Origin: Terrimonas_B sp041743125
GTDB taxonomy: Bacteria > Bacteroidota > Bacteroidia > Chitinophagales > Chitinophagaceae
Direction: 5' to 3'
NCBI GenBank assembly: GCA_041743125.1
Contig: JBGTNK010000171.1
Span: 51,616 to 115,615 of the forward strand
DNA length: 64,000 bases
Of the stretch, positions 16,846 through 26,097 are shown piece after piece (position 1 is the stretch's first letter; the number at the start of each line of letters is the position of its first letter). The notes beneath the pieces are model-generated. The model saw only the letters and a list, made by a program, of their open reading frames with translations. It was not told where the DNA came from and did no database searches. The translations under genes and the position numbers were made by a program.

Positions 16846-18507
16846 TTAATTCATTTGATCGAAGGTAAATATGATTCCGCCGACGAAATTAAAGCCATAA
16901 ACCGGATATTGATTCCAACGCTGGTATTCTTTATTAAAAATATTATTGAACTGGGTCCACAGACTTATATTCTTTTTGATCTTAAATTCAAGCCCTGCAT
17001 TCAGGTCCATAGCTCCTTTCAGCTTTCCATCATCACCTCCCTTTTTCAAATACCGTGACCCATTCCAGGCAAACAGGTCTCCTTTTAACCAAAGGTCTTT
17101 TATTACCTGCAGGCGCAAGGCCGTGTTGAACTCCAGCGGAATCAATCCCCAGGCCTTCTTTTGATCCAATAAACCGGTATACTGGTTAAAACTCAAACTG
17201 GTAATCAGGGAGAATTTTTCTCCAACATTGTATCCAAGTTCTCCTCCCAGGTTTACAACATTTAGTTTCTTGGCATTCACCACCTGGAATGATTTTCCAT
17301 CGCCTGCCTGCGAAGTATCATTTATAAATAATGGCTGATTATTTAATTTATTAAAAGCCACTTTGGCACTATAAGTAAAATGATCCCCAACAGAACCTTT
17401 AAATCCTGCAAAACGTTCCTCCACCCAGGTATTTAGCAAGGCAGAGGGCGCCCAGAGCCAGGGATTTTGTGCGGCAAGATATTGATAAGTTGTTTTACGA
17501 ATATAACCTGTCCATCCGGCCTGAAATGTAAACCGCTGATCATAAGTTCCCACCTCTGCCAGGAGGTTAGGAAACATTTTGAACGTACCATTATCCCAGG
17601 AAGGTCGAATGCCCGCCTGCAATCTTAATGACGGACTTTTATACAAGACTGCCGGAGAAATATACCAGGATGTATTATTAATAGCAGACTTGCTTTCTAA
17701 TGAAAGTCTTGTAAGATCGAATGTAACTCCCAGGTTAACGGTAAAATCCTGCCCTATATTTTTTTCCAACGGCAGGTTTACTACCGTATTGCTTTCATTA
17801 TTTTTCAAGTGGTCTGTAAATACATCTATCCTGATTTCCGGAGAATAATTTAAACCAAATTCACTTTTATTAATATTATGCAATCCAACCCGTGCTGACA
17901 ACGTCTGAAATCGCTGCCGTAGAGAATCCGTAACAAAAGAAAGTGATTCCGGCTGGTAACCATACTTATAAGTTCTTTCTTGTTTCATGGCCAGGCTACC
18001 GTTCCATTCCAGGTTTTTTACTGTTTTATAAAATGCACTCAATTTTACCTGGGTATTTGTAAAATCCTGAAGTTCTTTTTTCCCCTGCGAGGAAACATGC
18101 TTAGCATATATATTACCTCCTGAAGTATTTCCATCACCAAAAGAAAAGCCGGTTTGTAAATAGGGTGTTTTCAAACTCCCGAATCCAACTTTTATATAAT
18201 TACTGTTGATAAATTTTGCAGAAGAATCGATCTGCAATGCCAATGGTTTTAGTGTGCCTGGTTGATAAGCAAAAAGCAAATTAGGATTAGGAATTTCATA
18301 TTGCAACCTTGGCTTGGCAGTGTCTGCTGACGGCGGAGTAGCATTAAAATTTATTTTGGCGGCATCTTTTAAAGCCGGTTTAAAAGTAGAAGTAATATCA
18401 ATTGCTTTTGGCTTGGTTGTATCCTTTTGCGAATAGGAAATGGCAAAGGATAAAATGCCACAGGTAAATAAAAATATTCTGGATATTAATTCTTTCATCT
18501 TACTCAT
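16846..18507 (-). CDS. Outer-membrane beta-barrel protein, partner of the large TPR protein
   Basis: The 553-residue protein has a signal peptide ending near SFAISYSQ, then a short linker rich in P, A and K (ITSTFKPALKDAAKINF). The remainder is a long series of alternating amphipathic strands with many aromatic residues, ending in NFVGGIIFTFDQMN. That is the look of a TonB-receptor-type barrel without a recognisable plug or TonB box. It is the middle gene of a three-gene operon, 55 bases after the TPR gene and 2 bases before the HU-like gene. The conserved linkage suggests a trans-envelope assembly. Its transport role, if any, is unknown. Confidence 0.75.
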   Translation of the reverse strand: MSKMKELISRIFLFTCGILSFAISYSQKDTTKPKAIDITSTFKPALKDAAKINFNATPPSADTAKPRLQYEIPNPNLLFAYQPGTLKPLALQIDSSAKFINSNYIKVGFGSLKTPYLQTGFSFGDGNTSGGNIYAKHVSSQGKKELQDFTNTQVKLSAFYKTVKNLEWNGSLAMKQERTYKYGYQPESLSFVTDSLRQRFQTLSARVGLHNINKSEFGLNYSPEIRIDVFTDHLKNNESNTVVNLPLEKNIGQDFTVNLGVTFDLTRLSLESKSAINNTSWYISPAVLYKSPSLRLQAGIRPSWDNGTFKMFPNLLAEVGTYDQRFTFQAGWTGYIRKTTYQYLAAQNPWLWAPSALLNTWVEERFAGFKGSVGDHFTYSAKVAFNKLNNQPLFINDTSQAGDGKSFQVVNAKKLNVVNLGGELGYNVGEKFSLITSLSFNQYTGLLDQKKAWGLIPLEFNTALRLQVIKDLWLKGDLFAWNGSRYLKKGGDDGKLKGAMDLNAGLEFKIKKNISLWTQFNNIFNKEYQRWNQYPVYGFNFVGGIIFTFDQMN

Positions 18508-18562
18508 TTATAGTATGTCTGTCAGTTCAATTTAAACACTGAGCTTGCCATCCGTGAACAGG

Positions 18563-21500
18563 CTAACCGCCTACTTTGCTGCTTTTGCTTTCTTCTTCTA
18601 TTACTTTATTCAATTTTGCCTGCGCTTCCCCTTTCAAAGTAGGTTCAATTGTATTGTCAACGACACTCTGAAAAGTAGCTTTGGCATTAAAAAAATCTTT
18701 CTGCTTAAAATAAACATCGCCCAGAAGAATATACGCTTTAGTAACCCAGAAGTCGTAAGACCCGGATTTATTGATCACTTCGAAAGCCGCCTTTTCTGCA
18801 TCATTTAGTTTATTTAGCTGGAACCAGCCATCTGCTATTTCATACCTGGCTTCAGCTGCCAGGGCAGCCTTGTTCAATTGAATTACTGTTTTAAAGTTTG
18901 CAATTGCCAGATCATACTGCCTGTTGACAGCATAAGATTTTGCAATGGCCATATTTGCCAATGCTTTGTCGTCGGTACTACTGCCTTTGGCTGCTGCCAG
19001 GTCCTTAGCATTTGCAACCGCCTCGGTCCATTTTTGCAATTGGTACTGGCTACGCAATAATCCACGCATGGCTTCTAAATGATTCTCCTGGTTGGAGGCT
19101 TCGCGGCCTAACTGCTTATAATATGTTTCCGCCTTTCCATAATCCTTCAACTCAAAAAAATTAATCCGTGCTGCGGCCAGTATCGCTTTTTCAGCATATG
19201 TATTTGGGGCATTAGCCGCAACTACCTCATAGCCACTCAAGGCATTTTTCCAATCTTTTTTTCCGTTATAAATTTCACCACGATAGAAATTAGCATCAAC
19301 AGCATATACCCCTCCCGGAAATTTTTGCAGGTAAGCATTCAATGAATTTAAAGCAGCAGACGTATTACCATTCACCATTTGATTTTCCGCGGCAGCGTAC
19401 GTCAGTGAATCTTCTGCGTCCATACTTAATGGTTTCCCTGACTTGCGCATAAAGGCAGCATATTCGTCAGTTTTGCCAATTTCTATATAGATCACTTTTA
19501 CATTTTCCAAAGCATCTGTTGCCTCTTGTGAATTAGGATACTGGCTTACCAGCTGCTGATAATGCTTTAATGCTTCGTTGTTATTATTCAGGTTATAATA
19601 AGCGGTGCCTAATTTAAGATAAGCCTGTGGCCTGAAGCTCACATTCGTATTATTTTTTATGACATTGTTCAAATAGGGAATTGCTTCGCTGAATTTTTCA
19701 TCCGCCATATAGGTTACAGCAATTTCCATATGGGCATCGGTAACAAGTGACGACGCAGGAAATTTCCTGTTCATGGTATTCAGTAAATTGATCTTATCAT
19801 TTGAGCTTTTTATTCCCGCAATCATCGCATTTTGAAAAGTAGCATAATCCTCATCGGGCCAGGAAAATTTTATTAGGTTTTCATACATCGATTTCGCCTT
19901 GCCATAATTCCTTTCCATATAATAGCAATCGGCGGTACGCAAATAAGCATCCTGGGTAAGGTCATCAGAGTTCAATGACGGATTTTTGCCGAGTGGTTCA
20001 AAAAAAGTTAATGCAGCCGGATAGTTTTCCTTACGCATGTAACAATATCCCAGGTTATATCTGGCATTTACAGAATTGGCCTCCCCGCTTTGAGGCGACC
20101 CATCACTTACATAAGCATTGTAATATTTTATTGCTTCATCTAACCTGTTCTCGCGGTAGGCGATCTCTCCTTTCCAGAAATTAATTAAAGGCAAAACGCT
20201 GCCATTATTCGGGTCCTTCAACGCTTTGTCTAGCAAGGCGTCGGCCGCAGCCAGCTGACCATCGTTTATAAACTCAGTTGCCCGCCCATATAAAATCCGG
20301 GGATATAATTTCTTTGCATTAGGAGTCAGGTTCTTCATACCATCCAATAAAGACAAAGCTTCGCGGTAGTTGTTTGTATTTGTTAATACAGCAACTAACA
20401 GATCCTTTGCCTGACTGTCATAATTCGAATTTGGATAGTCGCTCAAAAAAGTACGCAGGCTGTTTAGTGCCTCATCCTGGTAATCCAATTCATACGAAAG
20501 ACGGGCATATTGAAATTTTGAAACTTCCTGCTGTTTACGATCACTACTATTGGATGCACAAAAAAGAAAAGCATTCCTTGCATTGCTTTTTTGCCCGGTA
20601 CGCAAATAAGCGTCGCCTAAAAGGTACATAGCATTCTGACTCAGAGAATCTTCTTTACCACTTAACTGCTTAAAGCCTTCAATGGCTTTTGGCAGTTGGT
20701 TGTTCATGTAATAGGCATATGAAAGTTCATATAAATCTTCACGACGAACTTTTGGAGATCTCTTCACATAATCTTCCAGGTAAGGCAAACCTTTGTCAAA
20801 TTCCTTTCTTTCAAAATAGGCATGACCGATCATTTGTTTTAGCTCCAGGTCGTAATATTGAGACTTGCCTGTCTTAATTTTCGATTCAGCATATTTGAGA
20901 GCTTCCTCCTTTTTCCCCTGGATATAATATATCTGTGCTATATAATAAGGTACCACCGTTGTATAATCGCCTTCATTTTCCACAATCTTGAAGCTTTGCA
21001 AAGCATCATTGTATTGCTTATCCCTGAAAGAAAGGAACCCGTAATAATAATTTGCATCCAGGTAATTTGGATCGTCCCGCATTGAACGGATCGTATTAAA
21101 CAAAGGTTTCGCCTTTGCAAACTGCTGCATTGTAAAATAAGAATATCCCTGGTGAAATTTCATAGCGGCAATATCGCTATTGCTCAGGTTTGAAATATTT
21201 GCTTCTTCATAATTAGAAATGGCCTTACTAAATTCTTTGCGCCGGAAATAATACTCTCCTAATTGAAAGTTCATCATCTGAACTCTTGCTGTATTTTTTT
21301 CAAGGTCTATATAATCAATAGCATGAGCTTCCGCTCTATCCTCATCCTGTTTTAATGCACAGGCAGTAACATAATAATCGATCTCCTGCACCGTAACAGA
21401 GTTATTAACCTTGTCTGTTTCCCTTATTGATTGCTTTAACTCTTTTAATAAAGGATATGCAAGGCTATACTGTTCCCTTTGAAAATAATCTTTAGCCTCC

Positions 21501-21598
21501 TTGAATTTTGTAAATGGGTCAGAATAATAAGCGGTTTGCTGTCCAAACACAGCAGTGCAGAGAACAGTAGCTATTGCGAGAAATAATGATTGCTTCAT
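18563..21598 (-). CDS. Large exported tetratricopeptide-repeat protein
   Basis: From the preferred start at 21598 the protein has 1011 residues and opens with a good signal peptide (MKQSLFLAIATVLCTAVFGQ). An upstream ATG at 21667 would place 23 residues before that signal and is less likely. The whole mature part consists of TPR-like helical hairpins, with recurring patterns such as A-x-x-YYN-x-G, YP-N-S-x-x-A-x-x-AL, and A-x-Y-x-L-G-x-A-Y. TPR solenoids are protein-binding scaffolds. It is the first gene of the operon with the outer-membrane barrel and the HU-like membrane protein, so it probably works in the periplasm as a scaffold in that complex. This is inference from order. Confidence 0.88.
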   Translation of the reverse strand: MKQSLFLAIATVLCTAVFGQQTAYYSDPFTKFKEAKDYFQREQYSLAYPLLKELKQSIRETDKVNNSVTVQEIDYYVTACALKQDEDRAEAHAIDYIDLEKNTARVQMMNFQLGEYYFRRKEFSKAISNYEEANISNLSNSDIAAMKFHQGYSYFTMQQFAKAKPLFNTIRSMRDDPNYLDANYYYGFLSFRDKQYNDALQSFKIVENEGDYTTVVPYYIAQIYYIQGKKEEALKYAESKIKTGKSQYYDLELKQMIGHAYFERKEFDKGLPYLEDYVKRSPKVRREDLYELSYAYYMNNQLPKAIEGFKQLSGKEDSLSQNAMYLLGDAYLRTGQKSNARNAFLFCASNSSDRKQQEVSKFQYARLSYELDYQDEALNSLRTFLSDYPNSNYDSQAKDLLVAVLTNTNNYREALSLLDGMKNLTPNAKKLYPRILYGRATEFINDGQLAAADALLDKALKDPNNGSVLPLINFWKGEIAYRENRLDEAIKYYNAYVSDGSPQSGEANSVNARYNLGYCYMRKENYPAALTFFEPLGKNPSLNSDDLTQDAYLRTADCYYMERNYGKAKSMYENLIKFSWPDEDYATFQNAMIAGIKSSNDKINLLNTMNRKFPASSLVTDAHMEIAVTYMADEKFSEAIPYLNNVIKNNTNVSFRPQAYLKLGTAYYNLNNNNEALKHYQQLVSQYPNSQEATDALENVKVIYIEIGKTDEYAAFMRKSGKPLSMDAEDSLTYAAAENQMVNGNTSAALNSLNAYLQKFPGGVYAVDANFYRGEIYNGKKDWKNALSGYEVVAANAPNTYAEKAILAAARINFFELKDYGKAETYYKQLGREASNQENHLEAMRGLLRSQYQLQKWTEAVANAKDLAAAKGSSTDDKALANMAIAKSYAVNRQYDLAIANFKTVIQLNKAALAAEARYEIADGWFQLNKLNDAEKAAFEVINKSGSYDFWVTKAYILLGDVYFKQKDFFNAKATFQSVVDNTIEPTLKGEAQAKLNKVIEEESKSSKVGG

Positions 21599-21814
21599 GC
21601 TGGTGTTCTTTAATCCTTGCCCGATGAGATTAAACGGGATGATTGGATAAACGATGCGAATATTCAAATTATTTCAACTATAGCCAAACATCATTCCAAA
21701 CAGGTGTGGATAAGTCTTTAATTACATCTTGTTTAACATTTAGCCCGCATTCATATTCATGAAAACAATTAAAATCTTTCTGTATCATTGCACTTTGAAA
21801 AATAATAAACAGCT

Positions 21815-22222
21815 ATGAAAAAGCTATTCAGTATAAAGTACACTGACAACGGAATTTCATTTGCCACACTTTTACTGCGCCTGGCCCTGGGTGGATTAAT
21901 GATACCGCACGGGTATAGTAAACTGATCAGTTTTGCATCTAAATCATCTTCCTTTGCCGATCCCTTCCATATTGGCCACGCAACATCCATGTCGCTGGTA
22001 ATTTTTGCGGAATTTTTTTGTGCTGTGTTCATCGTGCTTGGTTTATTTACAAGGCTGGCATGTATCCCCTTAATTATCGGTATGAGCGTTGCCTTGTTTT
22101 ATATCCATAATGGCGATTTTTTTGGAAAAGGAGAACTGGCAACCTTATTTCTTTTTGGCTACCTGGCTCTTTTATTTACAGGACCCGGCAAAGTCAGCCT
22201 GGATAAATTTATTGGCAAGTAG
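21815..22222 (+). CDS. DoxX family membrane protein
   Basis: The 135-residue protein has four predicted membrane segments and the DoxX hallmarks: LLLRLALGGLMIPHGYSKL near residue 20, AEFFCAVFIVLGLFTRLA in the middle, and KGELATLFLFGYLALLFTGPGKVSLD near the end. Family members are small inner-membrane proteins linked in some bacteria to redox or oxidative stress functions. The biochemical activity is unsettled. It lies on the plus strand, divergent from the TPR operon, and about 100 bases before a thioesterase gene, with which it could be cotranscribed. Confidence 0.92.
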   Translation: MKKLFSIKYTDNGISFATLLLRLALGGLMIPHGYSKLISFASKSSSFADPFHIGHATSMSLVIFAEFFCAVFIVLGLFTRLACIPLIIGMSVALFYIHNGDFFGKGELATLFLFGYLALLFTGPGKVSLDKFIGK

Positions 22223-22319
22223 CTGGATTGTATCTTTAAAAAAAAGGGAACCTATAAAGCCGGTTCACCGATCACACCGGAGCAGAAGGAGAAAATTTTT
22301 TATACATTAACAGATCCGA

Positions 22320-22730
22320 ATGTTCACTACCGAAACAAAATTGCGAGTCCGCTATTCTGAAACCGATCAAATGGGAGTAGTATATCACAGCAATTATTTT
22401 CCCTATTTTGAATCGGCCCGGGCTGAATCTATCCGGCACCTGGGTTTTACCTATGCTGATATGGAAAAAATGGGTATCATTATGCCGGTGATCGAGGTGC
22501 AATGCCGCTATCTCCGCCCGGCACTGTATGATGACCTGCTTACCATAAAAGTGATTTTAAAAGAATTGCCTGTTCACCATAAAATAGAATTTCACCATGA
22601 AGTGTTAAATGAAAAAAAAGAATTGCTCGCTACGGGTAAAATTATTTTGTATTTTATGGAATCAAATACTATGAAAAGAACTTCCATGCCAGAATTATTA
22701 TTGCAGAAACTACAACCCTATTTTATTTAA
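22320..22730 (+). CDS. YbgC-type acyl-CoA thioesterase (4HBT hotdog)
   Basis: The 136-residue protein matches the 4-hydroxybenzoyl-CoA thioesterase/YbgC family. RVRYSETDQMGVVYHSNYFPY near residue 10 contains the catalytic aspartate (D16) and the conserved H-x-NY motif, followed by FESARAESIRHLG. Such enzymes hydrolyse short or branched acyl-CoAs or acyl-ACPs in the cytoplasm. In many proteobacteria ybgC sits with tol-pal, but no such genes are here. It ends 10 bases before the M50 protease gene, so the two are probably cotranscribed. The start codon is the first ATG and gives the standard family length. Confidence 0.93.
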   Translation: MFTTETKLRVRYSETDQMGVVYHSNYFPYFESARAESIRHLGFTYADMEKMGIIMPVIEVQCRYLRPALYDDLLTIKVILKELPVHHKIEFHHEVLNEKKELLATGKIILYFMESNTMKRTSMPELLLQKLQPYFI

Positions 22731-22739
22731 TTTTTTAGA

Positions 22740-23750
22740 ATGGAAAATTTTCCTGTATCATCCGGCGATCAATATCATGAGAATTATGATGCAGAAGGAT
22801 CCGCTATTATCTATCCCCCAAAATACAGGAAGCAGGTTGAAGCCGCAAATGTGTGGATGCGCTCCATTACCAGTCTTGCTCTTTACCTGATTTTAGGATA
22901 TTATTTCTTTCCCAGCTTTATCATGCTGCTATTGATAACAGCCATTATCATCATACATGAAATGGGTCACTTTCTGGCAATGAAATATTATAGGTATGGA
23001 GAACTGGGCATTTTTTTTATTCCACTCTTAGGCGCTTATGTTTCCGGCACAAAAAAAGAGGTATCTCAAACTGAATCATCCATTATCATTCTGGCGGGCC
23101 CCCTGCCAGGCATTTTGCTGGGTATCTTGTTTTTCTTTATAGATAAGAGTAGTGCAGATGGTTTTTATCCGTTTGATATTTCGTTATCAAGAATTGCTGT
23201 GCTGTTCATTTTACTTAATCTCATCAACCTATTACCTGTTTATCCTCTCGATGGCGGACAACTGCTGAACCGGGTTTTTCTTGACGAAGAAACCCTCCTG
23301 AGCAAAATATTTATAGTTCTTTCTGCGGCCCTGCTGGCCTGGGCTGCATGGAAATTAAATTTTTATGTCCTTTTCATATTTCCTGTAATGATCCTGCTAA
23401 GACTCAGGCCTGATAAAAAATTAGACCATACAGAAAAACGGATTGAAGAAGAAGGTATCAATGCGGATACATCATATGAAGAGATGCCTGATGAGGATTA
23501 CTGGAAAATGAGAAACATTTTGATTGATGAACATGCTTCCTTTAAAGACATTCCCAAATCACCGCCCTTTGAATTCAGTGGCAAAGAAGAAAAAGTGATG
23601 ACCACCATTCAAAGTTTGCTTCATCGCCATGTTATACAAGATATTTCCATACCAGGTAAAATATTAATATTCCTGATATGGGTTGCTGCCCTGGCAGCTC
23701 CATGGCTTATAAATATGGATATGTCTTTTTTTGGTCAGTTTGGCTTTTAA
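22740..23750 (+). CDS. Site-2 protease family (M50) membrane metalloprotease
   Basis: The 336-residue membrane protein holds the M50 zinc motif HEMGH (H73, H77) inside a hydrophobic segment and the second-motif LLPVYPLDGGQ (D171), the third zinc ligand. There are about six transmembrane segments, including one near the C-terminus. The fold matches site-2 proteases, which cut transmembrane helices within the bilayer. The substrate is unknown. No sigma or anti-sigma gene is next to it, so a signalling role cannot be claimed. It follows the thioesterase gene by 10 bases. A cytoplasmic charged segment (about 230-290) separates the catalytic core from the last helix. Confidence 0.88.
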   Translation: MENFPVSSGDQYHENYDAEGSAIIYPPKYRKQVEAANVWMRSITSLALYLILGYYFFPSFIMLLLITAIIIIHEMGHFLAMKYYRYGELGIFFIPLLGAYVSGTKKEVSQTESSIIILAGPLPGILLGILFFFIDKSSADGFYPFDISLSRIAVLFILLNLINLLPVYPLDGGQLLNRVFLDEETLLSKIFIVLSAALLAWAAWKLNFYVLFIFPVMILLRLRPDKKLDHTEKRIEEEGINADTSYEEMPDEDYWKMRNILIDEHASFKDIPKSPPFEFSGKEEKVMTTIQSLLHRHVIQDISIPGKILIFLIWVAALAAPWLINMDMSFFGQFGF

Positions 23751-23802
23751 GACCTTGCCTGTATATAGGTGGAAAAGAAGTAAAGCGAATTAGTTGTACA
23801 GA

Positions 23803-24231
23803 TCATACCCTGTACAAATCAGGCCGCCAATTTTTAATGGCCATTTTAATTTCCTTCTGAGACATGTTTTCTTCTACTGCCCGATTTGCAAGGCCGGGAA
23901 GTTCTTCATCACCCGCAAAACGCAGGGCAATGATCTGTGCCATGCGCAACCTGCGATCCAATGGTTTACCCGTAAGTAAAAAATGACGAAAATTTTCTTC
24001 AGCACGGATAGCCCTGTCCTGGGCCCGCAATGCAAACCAGCGGGTATACCAATAAAAACCAAACAATAATATTGCTATCAGCAATAAAAGGGCAGCTGCA
24101 TAATGATGATGGGCATCGGCGTGCATGAAATTTATAATGCCGAAGACCAAAAGAACAAGCATAAAAAATGGAATAATGAAATGCCACAAGGGAATGTAGC
24201 GGGCATGATTTTTTTGATTTTGTTCTTTCAT
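23803..24231 (-). CDS. DUF6526 family membrane protein
   Basis: The 142-residue protein has two membrane helices (about residues 17-35 and 44-62) followed by a cytoplasmic charged helix region. The conserved blocks QNQKNHARYIPLWHF, RAQDRAIRAEE, LTGKPLDRRL and QIIALRFAGDEEL are those I associate with the Bacteroidota family DUF6526. No biochemical function is known. Its start is 9 bases after the stop of the DUF885 gene, so the two form an operon. An 8-bp inverted repeat TTGTACAG/CTGTACAA overlaps its 3' end, but the repeat lacks a T-run and is not a clear terminator. Confidence 0.8.
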   Translation of the reverse strand: MKEQNQKNHARYIPLWHFIIPFFMLVLLVFGIINFMHADAHHHYAAALLLLIAILLFGFYWYTRWFALRAQDRAIRAEENFRHFLLTGKPLDRRLRMAQIIALRFAGDEELPGLANRAVEENMSQKEIKMAIKNWRPDLYRV

Positions 24232-24239
24232 GATTAATT

Positions 24240-26024
24240 TTATTTAGGTGTTACCTTTTTTGCCCAGTCATCCAATTTTGTTTCCAGCACATTCAAGGGT
24301 AAAGGACCATCCTTCAGTATTTCATCATGAAAGGTAGCCAGGTTAAAATTATTCCCCAGTTGTTTTTCATATTTACTTCGCAGCTCCCTTATTTTTAATG
24401 CCCCGATCTTATAGCCTAAAGCCTGCCCGGGTAAAACCATATACCGTTCAATTTCAGCGGTGGCACCCTGCTCACTTATCGCTTCATTTTCCATCATATA
24501 TTTAATCGCTTCTTCTCTCGTCATGCCTTTACTGTGAATAGCCACATCTACTACCAACCGGATAGCCCTGTGCATCTCATCACCCAATGCCCCCATGTAT
24601 TGATAAGGATCTGTATACAGGCCTAATTCTTTCCCGAGAGATTCACAATACAAGGCCCATCCTTCTACATAGGCATTGTTTCCATCATACCGCCTGAACC
24701 GCGGTAATGTTGTATCCTCCTGCTGTAGTGATATCTGGTAATGATGGCCCGGAATAGCTTCATGCAGGAACAAGGATTCCATGCCACTGGTAGTATTGAA
24801 AGTAGTGGCATCTATTATAGGTACATAAAAAATACCTGGTCTTGATCCATCAGCTGAACCCTGGTTATACTCAGCACTGGCACTTGCTGCACGAAATGAC
24901 TCGGTTTGCCTGACCTCAAATGGCGTTTTGGGAACGCGGTTAAACATTTTATTCAGGTTAGGCAACATGGTATTGTGAATATTCCCAAAAGCGGTCAGTA
25001 CTTCTGCCGGTGTTTTGAAAGGCATAAATTTTTTGTCGTTTTTCATATACTCAAAAAATGCAGGGAGATCACCTTTGAAACCCACTGCATTCTTTACGCT
25101 ATCCATCACCGCCCTGATACGAGCCACTTCCTTTAACCCGGTTTGATAAATTTCTTCCGGCGTTTTGCTTGTTGTGGTTTGCTGTTTTACCCGAAAAGAA
25201 TAATAGGCATCCCCACCAGGTAAGGCTCCTACTCCGGATGTGGATCTTGTGCTTTTTAAATACTCGCCTTCTAAAAATTTACCCAATTTTATATAGGCCG
25301 GTTCCAGTATATTTTTGATCATTCCTTCATAATCGCTGATAAGACGCTCCCTTTCTGATGCTGAAAAAGAGGCTGGCATATTTGTAAGGGGCGAATAAAA
25401 AACACTTTCCTGAACTTTTGAAGTAGAAAAAGCCTTCAGTTGCGGAATCATTTTTTGTACTATTGATTCAGGCAAAACGAACCCGGCTTCCATTCCTTTT
25501 TTAAAATAAATGATGGCACTATCAGCCCAGCTGCTAATTACCGAAGCTCTTTTTACCCAGTCATCATAATCTTTTACTGTTTTAAAAGGCTGATTCACTG
25601 ATCCGCTTCCCCACTGACCCATTGAAAGGGGCACGGCATAAAATTGATTGAAAGGAAAATAATGATCATTAAATGAAAGAGCTTCCCTATTAATTTTCAT
25701 TTCATAAATAAAAGCATCATAGCTGATTTTTTCCTTTTCATTCAACTCATCCCGGTTATATTTATTGGTAGAATCCAGGTAATGGGTAAAAAAATCACTG
25801 AGCTTCCGACGATAACTATCGGTAAAAGCAATTGGCATTTGATCATTGTACCTCAAATCGCCTATCGCAGTAGCCTCTAAAGGATATAATTGCAATCGTT
25901 CTTCAAAATAATTTTCAAAAAGGGTTGCCAGTTCTTTATTTTCATCCATCGTGTTTGAATTTTTATTTTCATTACAGGAAAGAAGTATAGCAGAAATAAG
26001 GCTGGCAATAAATATCAATTTCAT
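24240..26024 (-). CDS. DUF885 family lipoprotein, putative zinc hydrolase
   Basis: From the preferred ATG at 26024 the protein starts with a lipoprotein signal (MKLIFIASLISAILLSC), which makes it about 594 residues long and envelope-anchored. An upstream ATG at 26081 would bury that signal and is rejected. The DUF885 domain shows the zinc-binding motif LHEAIPGHHYQ, plus YVEGWALYCESLG and PGQALGYKIGALKI, typical of this family of putative peptidases or carboxypeptidase-like enzymes. It lies upstream of the DUF6526 gene on the same strand and 74 bases downstream of dacB, so three genes may share a transcript. The physiological substrate is unknown. Confidence 0.88.
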   Translation of the reverse strand: MKLIFIASLISAILLSCNENKNSNTMDENKELATLFENYFEERLQLYPLEATAIGDLRYNDQMPIAFTDSYRRKLSDFFTHYLDSTNKYNRDELNEKEKISYDAFIYEMKINREALSFNDHYFPFNQFYAVPLSMGQWGSGSVNQPFKTVKDYDDWVKRASVISSWADSAIIYFKKGMEAGFVLPESIVQKMIPQLKAFSTSKVQESVFYSPLTNMPASFSASERERLISDYEGMIKNILEPAYIKLGKFLEGEYLKSTRSTSGVGALPGGDAYYSFRVKQQTTTSKTPEEIYQTGLKEVARIRAVMDSVKNAVGFKGDLPAFFEYMKNDKKFMPFKTPAEVLTAFGNIHNTMLPNLNKMFNRVPKTPFEVRQTESFRAASASAEYNQGSADGSRPGIFYVPIIDATTFNTTSGMESLFLHEAIPGHHYQISLQQEDTTLPRFRRYDGNNAYVEGWALYCESLGKELGLYTDPYQYMGALGDEMHRAIRLVVDVAIHSKGMTREEAIKYMMENEAISEQGATAEIERYMVLPGQALGYKIGALKIRELRSKYEKQLGNNFNLATFHDEILKDGPLPLNVLETKLDDWAKKVTPK

Positions 26025-26097
26025 AATGAAAAAATTTACTGGCAGCAATAATACTTCAATTGCTTTAGCCAGCATTGCCATTCGTCACTTTTAATTT

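Noticed and set aside
23794..23817. 8-bp inverted repeat TTGTACAG/CTGTACAA between convergent genes
   Set aside because: It overlaps the DUF6526 coding end and lacks a T-run on either strand, so I did not call a terminator.
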